Source: Eutrophocola sp964503965
GTDB taxonomy: Bacteria > Pseudomonadota > Gammaproteobacteria > Pseudomonadales > Pseudohongiellaceae
Direction: 5' to 3'
Length of the DNA: 64,000 bases
Assembly (NCBI GenBank): GCA_964503965.1
Contig: CAZDCK010000001.1
Location: forward strand, 208,164-272,163
The number at the start of each line of letters is the position of its first letter. Position 1 is the stretch's first letter. The notes beneath the pieces were generated by a model. That model ran no database searches. It was given only the letters and a program-made list of their open reading frames with translations, and was not told where the DNA came from. Below, in pieces: positions 8,953-17,585 of this stretch. A program made the translations under genes and the position numbers.

Positions 8953-9417
8953 TTATTCCTTGCTATCAGTATCTGCTTTGGCTTTTGCCTTGGCTTTTGG
9001 TGCTGCTTTCTTGGCAGCGGCTTTCTTTGGCGCAGCAGCCTTTTTCGGAGCAGCTTTCTTGGGGGCCTCTTCTTTCGCTTCAGCTTTTGCAGCCGTGGCT
9101 TTGCCACCAGTGGAAATTTCGGTGATCTTTACTTCAGTGAACCACTGGCGATGACCCATCTGCTTCTTGTGGTGCTTACGGCGGTTGAACTTAACAATTT
9201 TTACCTTGTCAGCACGACCATGACTGACCACTTCGGCAGTCACCTTGCCGGAAGCCACGTAGGGCGTACCGATCTGGACATCAGCACCTTCGCCAACCAT
9301 CAGTACCTTGTCAAAATCCACCTTGTCGCCAGTGCCGGCTTCAATTTTTTCCAGCTTGAGCACTTCGCCCTCTGTGACCCTGTGCTGCTTGCCACCGCTT
9401 TCAATTACCGCGTACAT
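8953..9417 (-). CDS. rplU: 50S ribosomal protein L21 with a long Lys/Ala-rich tail
   Basis: L21 binds 23S rRNA in the large subunit. The start ATG at 9417 (MYAVIESGGKQHRV) has a GGAG site just upstream; a TTG four codons earlier is less likely. The normal L21 domain covers about 103 residues (ending near KITEISTGG). After it come about 50 more residues made of repeated PKKAA/AKKA/AKAK units and ending in an acidic DTDSKE. The tail is in frame with no break, so it appears genuine. It resembles histone-H1-like or AlgP-type tails and may contact nucleic acid. Confidence 0.95.
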   Translation of the reverse strand: MYAVIESGGKQHRVTEGEVLKLEKIEAGTGDKVDFDKVLMVGEGADVQIGTPYVASGKVTAEVVSHGRADKVKIVKFNRRKHHKKQMGHRQWFTEVKITEISTGGKATAAKAEAKEEAPKKAAPKKAAAPKKAAAKKAAPKAKAKAKADTDSKE

Positions 9418-9664
9418 AATTTGCTCCAATAGCCCGATTGCTATTTAGGGATAATTCTAGTTTCCCGGACTTTTTACTGAGTAAAACACCCCTTCCGGCA
9501 CCCTTTTGGAATGCAAAATCTGGAGTTGGAGGTGTGACCGGTCGTTTCGAGGGCGTGAATTGTACGGGAACAGACCCTCTTTCGCAACAGAATCGACGCT
9601 TTTTTTACCCCATCACGGACTGCAGGTTGTGTGGGCGATTCCAGGCCTGTATACCCCGCAATCC

Positions 9665-9693
9665 TTGACTTTATACCCCCCCAAAACTAGCAT
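9665..9693 (+). promoter_or_regulatory. Candidate promoter for ispB
   Basis: TTGACT (9665-9670) and TAGCAT (9688-9693) are separated by exactly 17 bases and lie 25 bases before the ispB start. The rest of the 9430-9717 gap between the divergent rplU and ispB genes holds no recognisable gene. Confidence 0.5.
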
Positions 9694-9717
9694 GCACAAC
9701 TCTTTTCAGGGCTACCT

Positions 9718-10683
9718 ATGGTTTCACACATACATCAGATCGTCTCAGAGGATTTCGCCGCACTGAACCGTACCGTGGTTGCTCAGCTGCATTCAGAAGT
9801 CCCTCTTATTGAAAGTATCGGCCATTACATCACTGAAGCCGGTGGAAAGCGCATGCGCCCTGTCCTGGCACTGCTTTGCAGTAAAAACCTTGGCTACACC
9901 GGTGATGCCCATATAGAACTGGCCACTGTCATCGAATTCCTGCATACCGCTACCCTGCTGCATGATGATGTTGTCGACATGTCTGAAATGCGCCGGGGCA
10001 GACCCACAGCGAACATCAAATGGGATAATCCGTCCAGTGTCCTTGTCGGTGATTTTATTTACTCCCGGGCTTTTGAACTGCTGGTGAAAATCGGCAATAT
10101 GCCAATCATGGACGTCATGGCAAGCACCACCAATAAAATTTCCGAAGGGGAGGTCCTGCAGCTGGTAAACCAGCATAATCCTGCCGCGACTGAGGCTGAT
10201 TACATGCAGGTCATTCGCAACAAGACGGCGATCCTATTCGCAGCCGCCTGTAAATCTGCCGCCATCCTCGCCGAAGCCGACAGAAATATTCAGGACAATC
10301 TCCATGAATTCGGCCTGCAGGTGGGGCTGGCATTCCAGTTGATAGATGACGTACTGGACTATTCAGGATCCAGTGACACCATGGGGAAAAATGTCGGGGA
10401 CGACCTGGCCGAGGGAAAACCGACCCTGCCACTGATTTATGTGATGCGAAACGGTTCAGGCCAGGAAAGGGAACTTATCGAAAAAGCCATCATCAACGGT
10501 GGCCTTGATCAACTTGATACCATCGTCAGCATGGTAATTGAATCCGGTGCCCTGGAATACACCCGCAGTAAAGCCAGGGAATGTATAGACACTGCCCTGA
10601 AATGCCTTGAATGCCTGCCCGCCAACCCGTTCCGCGAAGGATTGGCCAGTGTCGCTGAAGCCGCCCTTAACCGGGAAAACTGA
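9718..10683 (+). CDS. ispB: Octaprenyl diphosphate synthase
   Basis: IspB extends farnesyl diphosphate to the C40 side chain used for ubiquinone. The 321-residue protein has both aspartate-rich motifs of trans-prenyltransferases: DDVVD near residue 85 and DDVLDY near residue 216. GGKRMRP and LHTATLLHDD are also present. Divergence from rplU is the common gammaproteobacterial layout. Its last 175 bases are overlapped on the other strand by the extended hydrolase frame 10509-11447. Confidence 0.95.
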   Translation: MVSHIHQIVSEDFAALNRTVVAQLHSEVPLIESIGHYITEAGGKRMRPVLALLCSKNLGYTGDAHIELATVIEFLHTATLLHDDVVDMSEMRRGRPTANIKWDNPSSVLVGDFIYSRAFELLVKIGNMPIMDVMASTTNKISEGEVLQLVNQHNPAATEADYMQVIRNKTAILFAAACKSAAILAEADRNIQDNLHEFGLQVGLAFQLIDDVLDYSGSSDTMGKNVGDDLAEGKPTLPLIYVMRNGSGQERELIEKAIINGGLDQLDTIVSMVIESGALEYTRSKARECIDTALKCLECLPANPFREGLASVAEAALNREN

Positions 10684-11447
10684 CGCAGCAACTGCCCGCC
10701 TGCTCCGCTAGTCCTGCCAGGACTGCAAAGTCCATTAATGGCGGCTTCACCGCTAAAATGTCCTTCTAGAAGATAATGTTGTACCTGTTCAATCACGGTG
10801 CTGCTGCGCATCATAAGTGCATGTGTAACCGGTAGCTCTATAAAACTGCACATCCCCTCCACTTTTGTGCTTTCTACAGACACCTTACCGTCATCCGGAT
10901 TTTCAAGGAACTGTGACAGAATAATATTGATACTCCTGTTTCCAGCGATAACTCCGAGGCTGAAATTAACGGCCCCCAGCGATAATGGCAGGCTGTCCTT
11001 CCCTGTACCCAGCTGTATTCCAGCGGGCCCATTGAGTAACCTGTATCCAGGCAGGTGCCTGAACACGTCTACCACACGACTACCCTGGTTGGGTGGTGCC
11101 AGCATCACCACCCTGCCTAGCGTCGGTATTTCATTTCTCTCCAGGTAATAACGTAAAAGGATGCCACCAAGGGAATGGGTGACAAAATGAATTGTACGGG
11201 TTTCTGCCGGACAGGCTTCAAGACTTTCCTTCACTGTGGGTTCTGACAGCGTTTCAATGGGGGCATGCCGAGAATCATAGCCAAGGTTAACTACGGCATA
11301 ACCACTCCGCTCAAAAATACTGGCCATTTTTGACAGTGATGCCGGTGTTCTTGCCAGGCCATGCAACATCACCACGCATTCCGATGCAGACGCTGAGGCA
11401 CAGCCCAGCAGAAAAAATACTATCCAGGCAAAATTTAAATAACGCAC
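10509..11447 (-). CDS. Secreted alpha/beta-hydrolase with an antisense C-terminal extension
   Basis: This is a predicted exported lipase- or esterase-like hydrolase. The signal peptide runs through LLGCASASA, followed by VVMLHGLART (oxyanion loop), the nucleophile elbow THSLGG, and LAPPNQGS. Family members usually end soon after a motif like 'HYLLEGHF', at about residue 232 here. This frame has no stop there and continues about 78 codons, the last 58 of them antisense to ispB. The extension is low in recognisable structure and probably reflects a lost stop codon. It starts five bases after the MOSC gene, forming an operon. Confidence 0.78.
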   Translation of the reverse strand: MRYLNFAWIVFFLLGCASASASECVVMLHGLARTPASLSKMASIFERSGYAVVNLGYDSRHAPIETLSEPTVKESLEACPAETRTIHFVTHSLGGILLRYYLERNEIPTLGRVVMLAPPNQGSRVVDVFRHLPGYRLLNGPAGIQLGTGKDSLPLSLGAVNFSLGVIAGNRSINIILSQFLENPDDGKVSVESTKVEGMCSFIELPVTHALMMRSSTVIEQVQHYLLEGHFSGEAAINGLCSPGRTSGAGGQLLRQFSRLRAASATLANPSRNGLAGRHSRHFRAVSIHSLALLRVYSRAPDSITMLTMVSS

Positions 11448-11452
11448 AGCGA

Positions 11453-11893
11453 TCAGATCAGGTGTACTTCGTGTCCAGTCTGGACGCTTCCACCACGAAG
11501 CACCCTGCAGACAATACCGCTGCGCCAGCCAAGGAGGAGAGCGTCACACAACTGCGGTGCGCTGTCCCGTAATATTTGACTGGGATACATAGCACGCACT
11601 ATTTCCAGTTCAGCCTCGCCAATGCGCAGGGTCCTGCCAATATCAGTAGGCAGAAACTCGAACCCCTTGATGAACAGGTTGGCGCCATGGGCCAGCCATG
11701 GCAGCTCTGTTTCCATTTCATGGCAGCATTTGACCCAGGACTCCTTGCTAAGCACAGTGACCTCCCCATCCTTACTTGCAGGAGACTGGTCACCCTGCAA
11801 TCCCCCTGCCCACGTTATCTCCCCGGCGAACAGCTCTTCCATTCCGGAATTGTCACTTTTAAGGCGAGCGATACTCTGTAACCTGATGTTCAT
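11453..11893 (-). CDS. Small MOSC-domain protein
   Basis: MOSC domains handle sulfur or molybdenum-cofactor chemistry. The 146-residue product has the core pattern 'DIGRTLRIGEAELEIV' followed by a conserved Cys (APQLCDAL) and 'CRVLRGGSVQTGHEV', typical of short, stand-alone MOSC proteins. I see no iron-sulfur or MOSC_N domain. It is immediately upstream of the alpha/beta-hydrolase. The substrate is unknown. Confidence 0.72.
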   Translation of the reverse strand: MNIRLQSIARLKSDNSGMEELFAGEITWAGGLQGDQSPASKDGEVTVLSKESWVKCCHEMETELPWLAHGANLFIKGFEFLPTDIGRTLRIGEAELEIVRAMYPSQILRDSAPQLCDALLLGWRSGIVCRVLRGGSVQTGHEVHLI

Positions 11894-12115
11894 CCGTCAT
11901 CCATACATTTAAACGACTGAGCGCGAATAATATCCCGTTTCCACGGTCAACATGGTTATGCAAACCCGGATAAATCCATTAAGCCCGAAAAGCTGGCGTT
12001 GCGGCATGTCCCGTCAAACTGGGCTTGCAGGCATTTTGTTTCTTGAGCTTATATTGATCTCAAACCATACTGCAAGTCAGGCATCACACTTACATTTTTA
12101 CGTGAAAAAATACTC

Positions 12116-12868
12116 ATGCAGATTCTCCTGCTGCTGCTTTTGATCCTGCCATTTTCCAGTCTGGGTGAAGTACCCGACTGTCCAGCCGATAAGCAATTAC
12201 ACCAACTGCTGGTATTTGATGACCTTTTCATTGGCGGGATTCATGGCACCAGGGAAATTCCGCTGCTGGTTCAATGCCTTGTTGATAAAGCCTTGAAAGA
12301 GTCAAATGAAAACCTGATCGTCTCACTTGAACTGGATGAATCTGCCAGCGACCTTCACTCCCCATTATGGCAAGACGATACAGCATTGATGACCGAGGAT
12401 GGCCGCTCTTCCAGAGCAATGTACGCATTGATGCAGTACCTGATAACCCGGGAAGCAACCGGTCAGCTTGGGCTGCATTTTCAGTATGGCAGAAAAGGGT
12501 CCAGCCGGCCCAACTCCGCCAGAGCAACCGGCAGGGAACTGGAAACTCTTTCGGGAAACGCCCGGGTTATTGTCCTTGCCGGTAATTACCAAAGCATGAA
12601 AACCACTCCCCCGGGCTACTTTGATTATCTGGAAACTGAGGGCATGTATGCAGGTAACCGGTTCACACATATCAATATTCGTTCATTAAACCCCGGAACA
12701 TTCTGGTCCTGTACTGGTAATTGTGGAATATCGACTTATAACCCACCTGGTCACTCTGCACCGGTTGGCCAGTTAGCAGATGGGGCAGATATCGGGCATG
12801 ATTACGTTTTCTATCTTGAGTCTTTCACAGCATCGGAGCCAATGTCACTTCATGACACACCCAGGTAA
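12116..12868 (+). CDS. Hypothetical secreted protein, possibly Tiki/ChaN/EreA-like
   Basis: This is a 250-residue exported protein with a short signal peptide (MQILLLLLLILPFSSLG). Features that recall the broad EreA/ChaN/TraB-type fold are 'IGGIHGTREIP' after the N-terminus, 'IVSLELDES', and 'VIVLAGNYQSMK' in the middle. These are weak similarities only. Cys-containing 'FWSCTGNCG' sits near the C-terminus and could form a disulfide. The ATG lacks a strong ribosome-binding site. Its 3' end overlaps the start of the next gene by 17 bases, suggesting coupling. Confidence 0.62.
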   Translation: MQILLLLLLILPFSSLGEVPDCPADKQLHQLLVFDDLFIGGIHGTREIPLLVQCLVDKALKESNENLIVSLELDESASDLHSPLWQDDTALMTEDGRSSRAMYALMQYLITREATGQLGLHFQYGRKGSSRPNSARATGRELETLSGNARVIVLAGNYQSMKTTPPGYFDYLETEGMYAGNRFTHINIRSLNPGTFWSCTGNCGISTYNPPGHSAPVGQLADGADIGHDYVFYLESFTASEPMSLHDTPR

Positions 12869-13814
12869 TACAAAAACAAGAATTCTTCTGGTCCTCCCCC
12901 TGGTCGTTGTATTGCTGGCCGCCAGTTTCTATGGCTTTGCCAATTACCAGGCCCGCAGCCTTGTGGATTCCAAAATGGCTGACATGGTAAACACTGGTGT
13001 CTACCAGTCCCTGGCGTACGATGACTTTTCCCTGTCTATTGACGGTTCCATGCACATGACTGGTCTGCAGATCCGCGATGCAGCCGGAATCGAATATGAA
13101 ATCTCGCAGATCGATATTCCGGAATTCGATTATTTCAATGATAACCCCCAATATCTTTCCATATCTGCCACAGGCATACGTTTCCCTGATGGTATTCCTG
13201 ACTTTGGCAATACAGGTAACAGTGCTCTCAATGATTATCTGGATATTGTCATGGATGCAGACTACCTCCCGCTGCAATTTGATTATCGCCACAACTATAC
13301 CCCTGAGCAGGGCCAGCAACTGGACAGTGCTTTCAGTATTTTGCTGCCTGAATCATTTTCGTTAAGCACTGCATCTGTCATGCGCCACGTCAGCCTGGAT
13401 GAGGTCAGCAATATCACCGGTGCCATGTCATTAAACCCCCTGCAGAATGCAGGACTGATGAAAGGAGACATCCCTTCTGCGTCAATAACATTGGAAGACC
13501 TTGGCCTCATCGATGCAATGATGGCGGTACAGGGAGAAAGTTTTGGCATGGACAGCGATGAATATCGCCAGCAGTTGCTTGCCCAGATTAAGACAATGGT
13601 GTTGTTCGCGCCACAGCAGCTCCAGAGTCTGGCGCAGGAGGTTGCAGCCGCCGTTGTGGAATTTCTGGAAGGTGGGAAATCACTCAGGCTTTCCATGAAT
13701 CCGGAATACGATGGAAATATTCAACGCTTGCAGGGTGACCTGATAGGTGCGTTTTATACGGGAAATTTCGAGGGGATGGTAAAACTGCTACACCTGGAAA
13801 TAGAAACCTTCTGA
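12852..13814 (+). CDS. Hypothetical single-pass envelope protein
   Basis: I do not recognise this protein. From ATG 12852 it has 320 residues: a short basic N-terminus, one membrane helix (ILLVLPLVVVLLAASFYGF) and a large, presumably periplasmic domain without cysteines. The frame is open to 12780, but the later start puts the helix at the normal distance from the N-terminus. It overlaps the end of the preceding gene by 17 bases and converges on the PepSY gene. A distant resemblance in layout to DUF945/YdgA-like proteins is only a guess. Confidence 0.65.
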   Translation: MTHPGNTKTRILLVLPLVVVLLAASFYGFANYQARSLVDSKMADMVNTGVYQSLAYDDFSLSIDGSMHMTGLQIRDAAGIEYEISQIDIPEFDYFNDNPQYLSISATGIRFPDGIPDFGNTGNSALNDYLDIVMDADYLPLQFDYRHNYTPEQGQQLDSAFSILLPESFSLSTASVMRHVSLDEVSNITGAMSLNPLQNAGLMKGDIPSASITLEDLGLIDAMMAVQGESFGMDSDEYRQQLLAQIKTMVLFAPQQLQSLAQEVAAAVVEFLEGGKSLRLSMNPEYDGNIQRLQGDLIGAFYTGNFEGMVKLLHLEIETF

Positions 13815-13829
13815 GCCATTGCTTAGCGC

Positions 13830-15452
13830 TCATGCCCCATGGGATATATCCCGGCTTTTGCGCAGATTGCCGGTTCCGGTCAATTTTGCCGTCAGCCGCA
13901 CAAGGTCATGTCTTAGACGCCTGAGCCCGAAATAAAACCCAAGGCAGCTTACCGCAAGGCCACCAAGCAACAAGAGAATCATGCCAAGGTCCCAGAGCGG
14001 ACGTTTGTGATACCAGAAAGCAAAATCCAGGCTGTGTAATCCACTATAAAGCCAGCGTTCCACCCGGCTGTATTTGTGGATAAGGCTGAGCAATTCACTT
14101 TTTACCGGATCCACATAAACCCAGCTCCGGGCCGGATCATCAAATTTTATGCGTAAAACCGGCAGTGGTAACTGGTTATTTCGTGAATAGTAATAATCGT
14201 CATATTCCTGCAGCACGTCATAGTCTGTAACGCCGGCATCGACACTGGCCTCAAGCTTGCTGACAAGACTAGGCGGATCAAAACTGCTGATAGTCTCAAA
14301 ACGCTCTGTACTGATAAGCACACTGCTGGCATCCAGCTGGTTCAGAATGTAGTAGGGTTGGTGGAGACGATCCCGCTTGTTCATATCCAGGCCACTGCTC
14401 TGGCTATAACGGGCCAGGTAATACGGCGCATTGCCCAGCCATCGAAATTCCACTTCCTTGACCTCTCCATCGACTGCGTATTCCCACTGGTCTGCTTCGA
14501 AAGCCGGGAAGGCAGCGAGATCGAGAACCCCTTCCTGGTAAACTCCTTCATCGACGGCAAGACCCCGGGCATTGGTCCAGGCAAAAGGCTCCATGGAAAG
14601 CATGCCACTGAACGCCCAGGTGACAGCAAAAAAACCAAAAATACACCCCAGTATATAATGCCAGCGCATAAGACCATGGTAAGGAATAGCCCGTTTCAGG
14701 TTAAATGGCCTGAGCTTTTTTCTGAACTGCATTACGCCAAGACAGAGTCCAAGCAAGGCAAGGATGCATCCAACACCGGCCGTCCAGACCACGATGTCAT
14801 ACCACAGGGGTTGATTCGCCCGCAGACCCGCGAAATAAAACCAGTGGGGAATAGTCCCCAGCCAGGCCAGTGTCCGGCTTTGCCTGGTGGTATAGACAGC
14901 TACGTCAGCACGAACCGGAGAGACATACACCTCGGTACCAAATTCATCATCGACAAGGTATCTGAACAAAGGCAGTTCGTTGGGAATGGGGATGGTCCAT
15001 TGATCCGGTGAGGTTACAAGTCCTTCGTAGCTGAAAAGTTCAACAGGAGTACCCAGGAATTCACTGGCAATCTGCGCACCCTGTTGAGGGCTAAGCTCCG
15101 AGAGAAATTCCCCGGTATCAGCCCAGATAAAAGTACTTGGATAACGGGGTTCCGGAAACTCATAGACAGGCCGCCCCATGATCGTGCGCAACCTGGCTTC
15201 AAAAGGGGAATAGCCAAGCAGGCCCACAGCCTGCCAGGGGGAAATCCTGACCCGTTCGAAATCCAGGGGTGGGGAGCCTTCAATACGAATTTCTTCAGTA
15301 ATCCTGGGCATACCTCCCGCATAAATCATGACAAAAGCAGAGAGAAACCAGACCACAAAAAGAAAGCTGACCGGTATACCAATATACCGATGACTGAGGA
15401 TAAGCAGTTTTTTAAATGCCCTCATTCCTTTTCCAGAAATAGCTGGCATCAC
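13830..15452 (-). CDS. PepSY-associated membrane protein (1)
   Basis: This is an inner-membrane protein of the PepSY-associated TM helix family, which includes putative flavin-type reductases linked to iron uptake. The 540-residue product has an N-terminal helix (HRYIGIPVSFLFVVWFLSAFVMIY), a long periplasmic region with 'WLGTIPHWFYF', a central helix pair and a final helix (WDLGMILLLLGGLAV). Conserved HRY, PHWFYF, MRWHYILG and YSGLHSLDF histidines could bind haem. The start may be the ATG at 15425 (MRAFKKLL) instead. It is divergent from the methyltransferase. Confidence 0.82.
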   Translation of the reverse strand: MMPAISGKGMRAFKKLLILSHRYIGIPVSFLFVVWFLSAFVMIYAGGMPRITEEIRIEGSPPLDFERVRISPWQAVGLLGYSPFEARLRTIMGRPVYEFPEPRYPSTFIWADTGEFLSELSPQQGAQIASEFLGTPVELFSYEGLVTSPDQWTIPIPNELPLFRYLVDDEFGTEVYVSPVRADVAVYTTRQSRTLAWLGTIPHWFYFAGLRANQPLWYDIVVWTAGVGCILALLGLCLGVMQFRKKLRPFNLKRAIPYHGLMRWHYILGCIFGFFAVTWAFSGMLSMEPFAWTNARGLAVDEGVYQEGVLDLAAFPAFEADQWEYAVDGEVKEVEFRWLGNAPYYLARYSQSSGLDMNKRDRLHQPYYILNQLDASSVLISTERFETISSFDPPSLVSKLEASVDAGVTDYDVLQEYDDYYYSRNNQLPLPVLRIKFDDPARSWVYVDPVKSELLSLIHKYSRVERWLYSGLHSLDFAFWYHKRPLWDLGMILLLLGGLAVSCLGFYFGLRRLRHDLVRLTAKLTGTGNLRKSRDISHGA

Positions 15453-15590
15453 CAGCGGATTCAGATTGATTCTTCGGACAAAGTGTAGCGACTTTTTGCC
15501 CTGGGGGACAATTCAGCTCCGGGTAACAGGATAGACCCTCATTATCCCACTACCAGGTGCTACCATAACTGTTCGCAATGAGGAAAAGCT

Positions 15591-16372
15591 ATGGATATTC
15601 TTGAATACAACAGCAAGGCCTGGGAAACCCTCACAGAGAAAAAAGACAGATGGACTGTCCCCGTGGATTCCGACACCATTGCCCGTGCCCGCAAAGGCAA
15701 CTGGTCCATTCAACTCACTTCGGTCAAGCCTGCCCCCAGAAACTGGTTTCCTGACAGCCTCAATGGTCTCAATATCCTCTGCCTGGCCGCCGGAGGGGGA
15801 CAGCAGGGCCCCATCCTCGCCGCTGCCGGCGCCCGGGTAACCGTGCTCGATTACTCAGAAAACAGCTTGCCCAGGACAGATTTATTGCAGAGCGGGAAAA
15901 CCTGTCCCTGAATACCATACGCGCAGACATGCAGGATTTATGCATGCTCACTGATGAGTCATTCGACATGGTGGTGAATCCCTGTTCAAACGTCTTTGCG
16001 GAAAATGTGCTGAAGGTCTGGAAGGAAGCATCACGGGTATTAAAACCGGGCGGGATTCTGCTGGCGGGGTTCATCAACCCATTCGGCTTTATTTTTGATC
16101 TTGAAGACTATGAAAACGGAAAACTGACCACTCGTCACAGCATTCCCTATTCCGATGTCAGAGATTTACCCGCAGCAGAGCTGGAGAGTTTGCTGACAGG
16201 TAAAAACCAGCCAGTGTGTTTTGGTCATACTTTGCAGGACCAGATTCAGGGTCAACTGGATGCAGGCCTGATTCTGACGGGATTTCTCGAAGACAGCATG
16301 GGGGAAGGAGACCCACTGACCGGCTTAATCGATGTACTGATCGCGACAAGAGCCATCAAAGCCACGTTATAG
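15591..16372 (+). pseudogene. SAM-dependent methyltransferase with a frameshift
   Basis: Two frames together encode one class I methyltransferase. The first (15591-15911) has the SAM motif NILCLAAGGGQQGP and reaches 'VTVLDYSEN'. Translation in the other frame continues exactly as the family does, with QLAQDRFIAERENL, starting at 15863, and then MVVNPCSNVFAEN and VLKPGGILLAGFINP to 16372. The break lies in an AAAA run at 15859-15862, consistent with loss of one A. The start has a GAGG site at the right distance. It could be a real mutation, slippage, or an assembly error. The product would be about 260 residues. Confidence 0.82.
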
Positions 16373-17290
16373 ATGTTGCTTCTGCGCTGGATTGCTGTCT
16401 GCAGATCTCTGTCTTTTCAGCACGCGCTGGTACCAGAGTATGAAGCCACTGATAAACATGACAGCAGGAAGCAGGCCGAGTATGGTCCACAGGTAAGGCA
16501 ATCCCGGCCATGCCCCTCGAAAGCGGCCAAAATGCAGGTCGATGAGAAACAACAGCCACCCATCCGGCCGTTCAAAGTCATCCAGGTCCGGGTCCATGGC
16601 ATCAATAAGGGCGTCGAAGGGCTGCGGAAAGGCAAAATAGATTGCTGTCACCCCCCACACCAGCATAAACAACAAGGCCCAGAAACCGAGAAAACTATGC
16701 AGTTGCCACAACAACCCCCGGCGACTGCTTCCACTTATGACAAGTCCCTCTTTCCATCGTCGCTTCCCCTGCCACCAGATAAGTATTCCGCTGAAAACCA
16801 TCAGAAGAAAAAACATGCCTCCAAAGCCATTCAGTTTCCGGCCTAGCGCCCGGTCCATCAGTAAATCATCATGTAACAGGGTTAGCCATTCGACGGTATG
16901 TACCTGCCAGGGATAACTTGAACCCAGGTCTGCGCCATCATACTGATCAAAATAGCGACCACTCTCCTCACCATTTCTCTCCAGCGACACATAAACCGCC
17001 CTTCCCTCACGGTTCGGGGGGATGATATTCAACACCTGGTAATCCATATATTGATCCAGAATGGCGGCTTCAAGTCTCGACCCGGTGAGTCCTTCACGAC
17101 CGGCCGCCTCCACTTCGTTATGGATAAAACCACGATTGATCTGGGGACGCAGGACTACAGCAGAACCACTAACACTGATAACCAGTATGTAGAGTCCCAA
17201 CCCGATACCCATCCACAGGTGAACCTGGAAAAGAATGCGGCGAAAGCGGGTGGTATGAGGCGCCTTGATCCAGCGTTGCCAGCTATTCAC
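16367..17290 (-). CDS. PepSY-associated membrane protein (2)
   Basis: This is a second member of the PepSY-associated helix family, here in the compact 307-residue form. It has an N-terminal helix (FQVHLWMGIGLGLYILVISVS), a periplasmic PepSY-like region containing 'WLTLLHDDLL', and helices around 'LHSFLGFWALLFMLVWG' and the C-terminus. Histidines in HLW, LHDD and LHSFLGF may be haem ligands. The GTG at 17290 follows a GGGAG site and is preferred to the TTG at 17329. Its stop overlaps the convergent methyltransferase by six bases. Confidence 0.82.
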   Translation of the reverse strand: MNSWQRWIKAPHTTRFRRILFQVHLWMGIGLGLYILVISVSGSAVVLRPQINRGFIHNEVEAAGREGLTGSRLEAAILDQYMDYQVLNIIPPNREGRAVYVSLERNGEESGRYFDQYDGADLGSSYPWQVHTVEWLTLLHDDLLMDRALGRKLNGFGGMFFLLMVFSGILIWWQGKRRWKEGLVISGSSRRGLLWQLHSFLGFWALLFMLVWGVTAIYFAFPQPFDALIDAMDPDLDDFERPDGWLLFLIDLHFGRFRGAWPGLPYLWTILGLLPAVMFISGFILWYQRVLKRQRSADSNPAQKQHL

Positions 17291-17357
17291 TGGATAACTC
17301 CCGGTAGCCAGGATAAGTTGGTATAACAAGTATCAGGTAAATAAGAATATCCTGGCA

Positions 17358-17585
17358 TCATCGTGTGCCGTAAATCTCCATCGCCTGATGCATCTGTTTT
17401 TCTGCTTTCAATGCAAGATCACTTTCCATGTAAAACAGGGCTGACGGATCTATATCTTTCTGGTTGATGATGTTGGACTGACCCGCCAGGTGATCCACAT
17501 TATTTATGAAAAAGGCAATACTCTGCTGGAGAAAGATCAGCGCGGTTAAAAATCCAATTATTGAGAAGCAGTTTCTTATCATCAC
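17358..17585 (-). CDS. Small hypothetical membrane protein
   Basis: This is a 75-residue protein with one N-terminal hydrophobic segment (FSIIGFLTALIFLQQSIAFF) followed by a soluble tail. I do not recognise it. Its first codon is GTG at 17585, overlapping the TGA stop of the YeiH-like gene; an ATG follows at 17582. This overlap makes translation coupling likely and argues that it is a real gene, perhaps a small partner of the transporter. Confidence 0.6.
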   Translation of the reverse strand: MMIRNCFSIIGFLTALIFLQQSIAFFINNVDHLAGQSNIINQKDIDPSALFYMESDLALKAEKQMHQAMEIYGTR

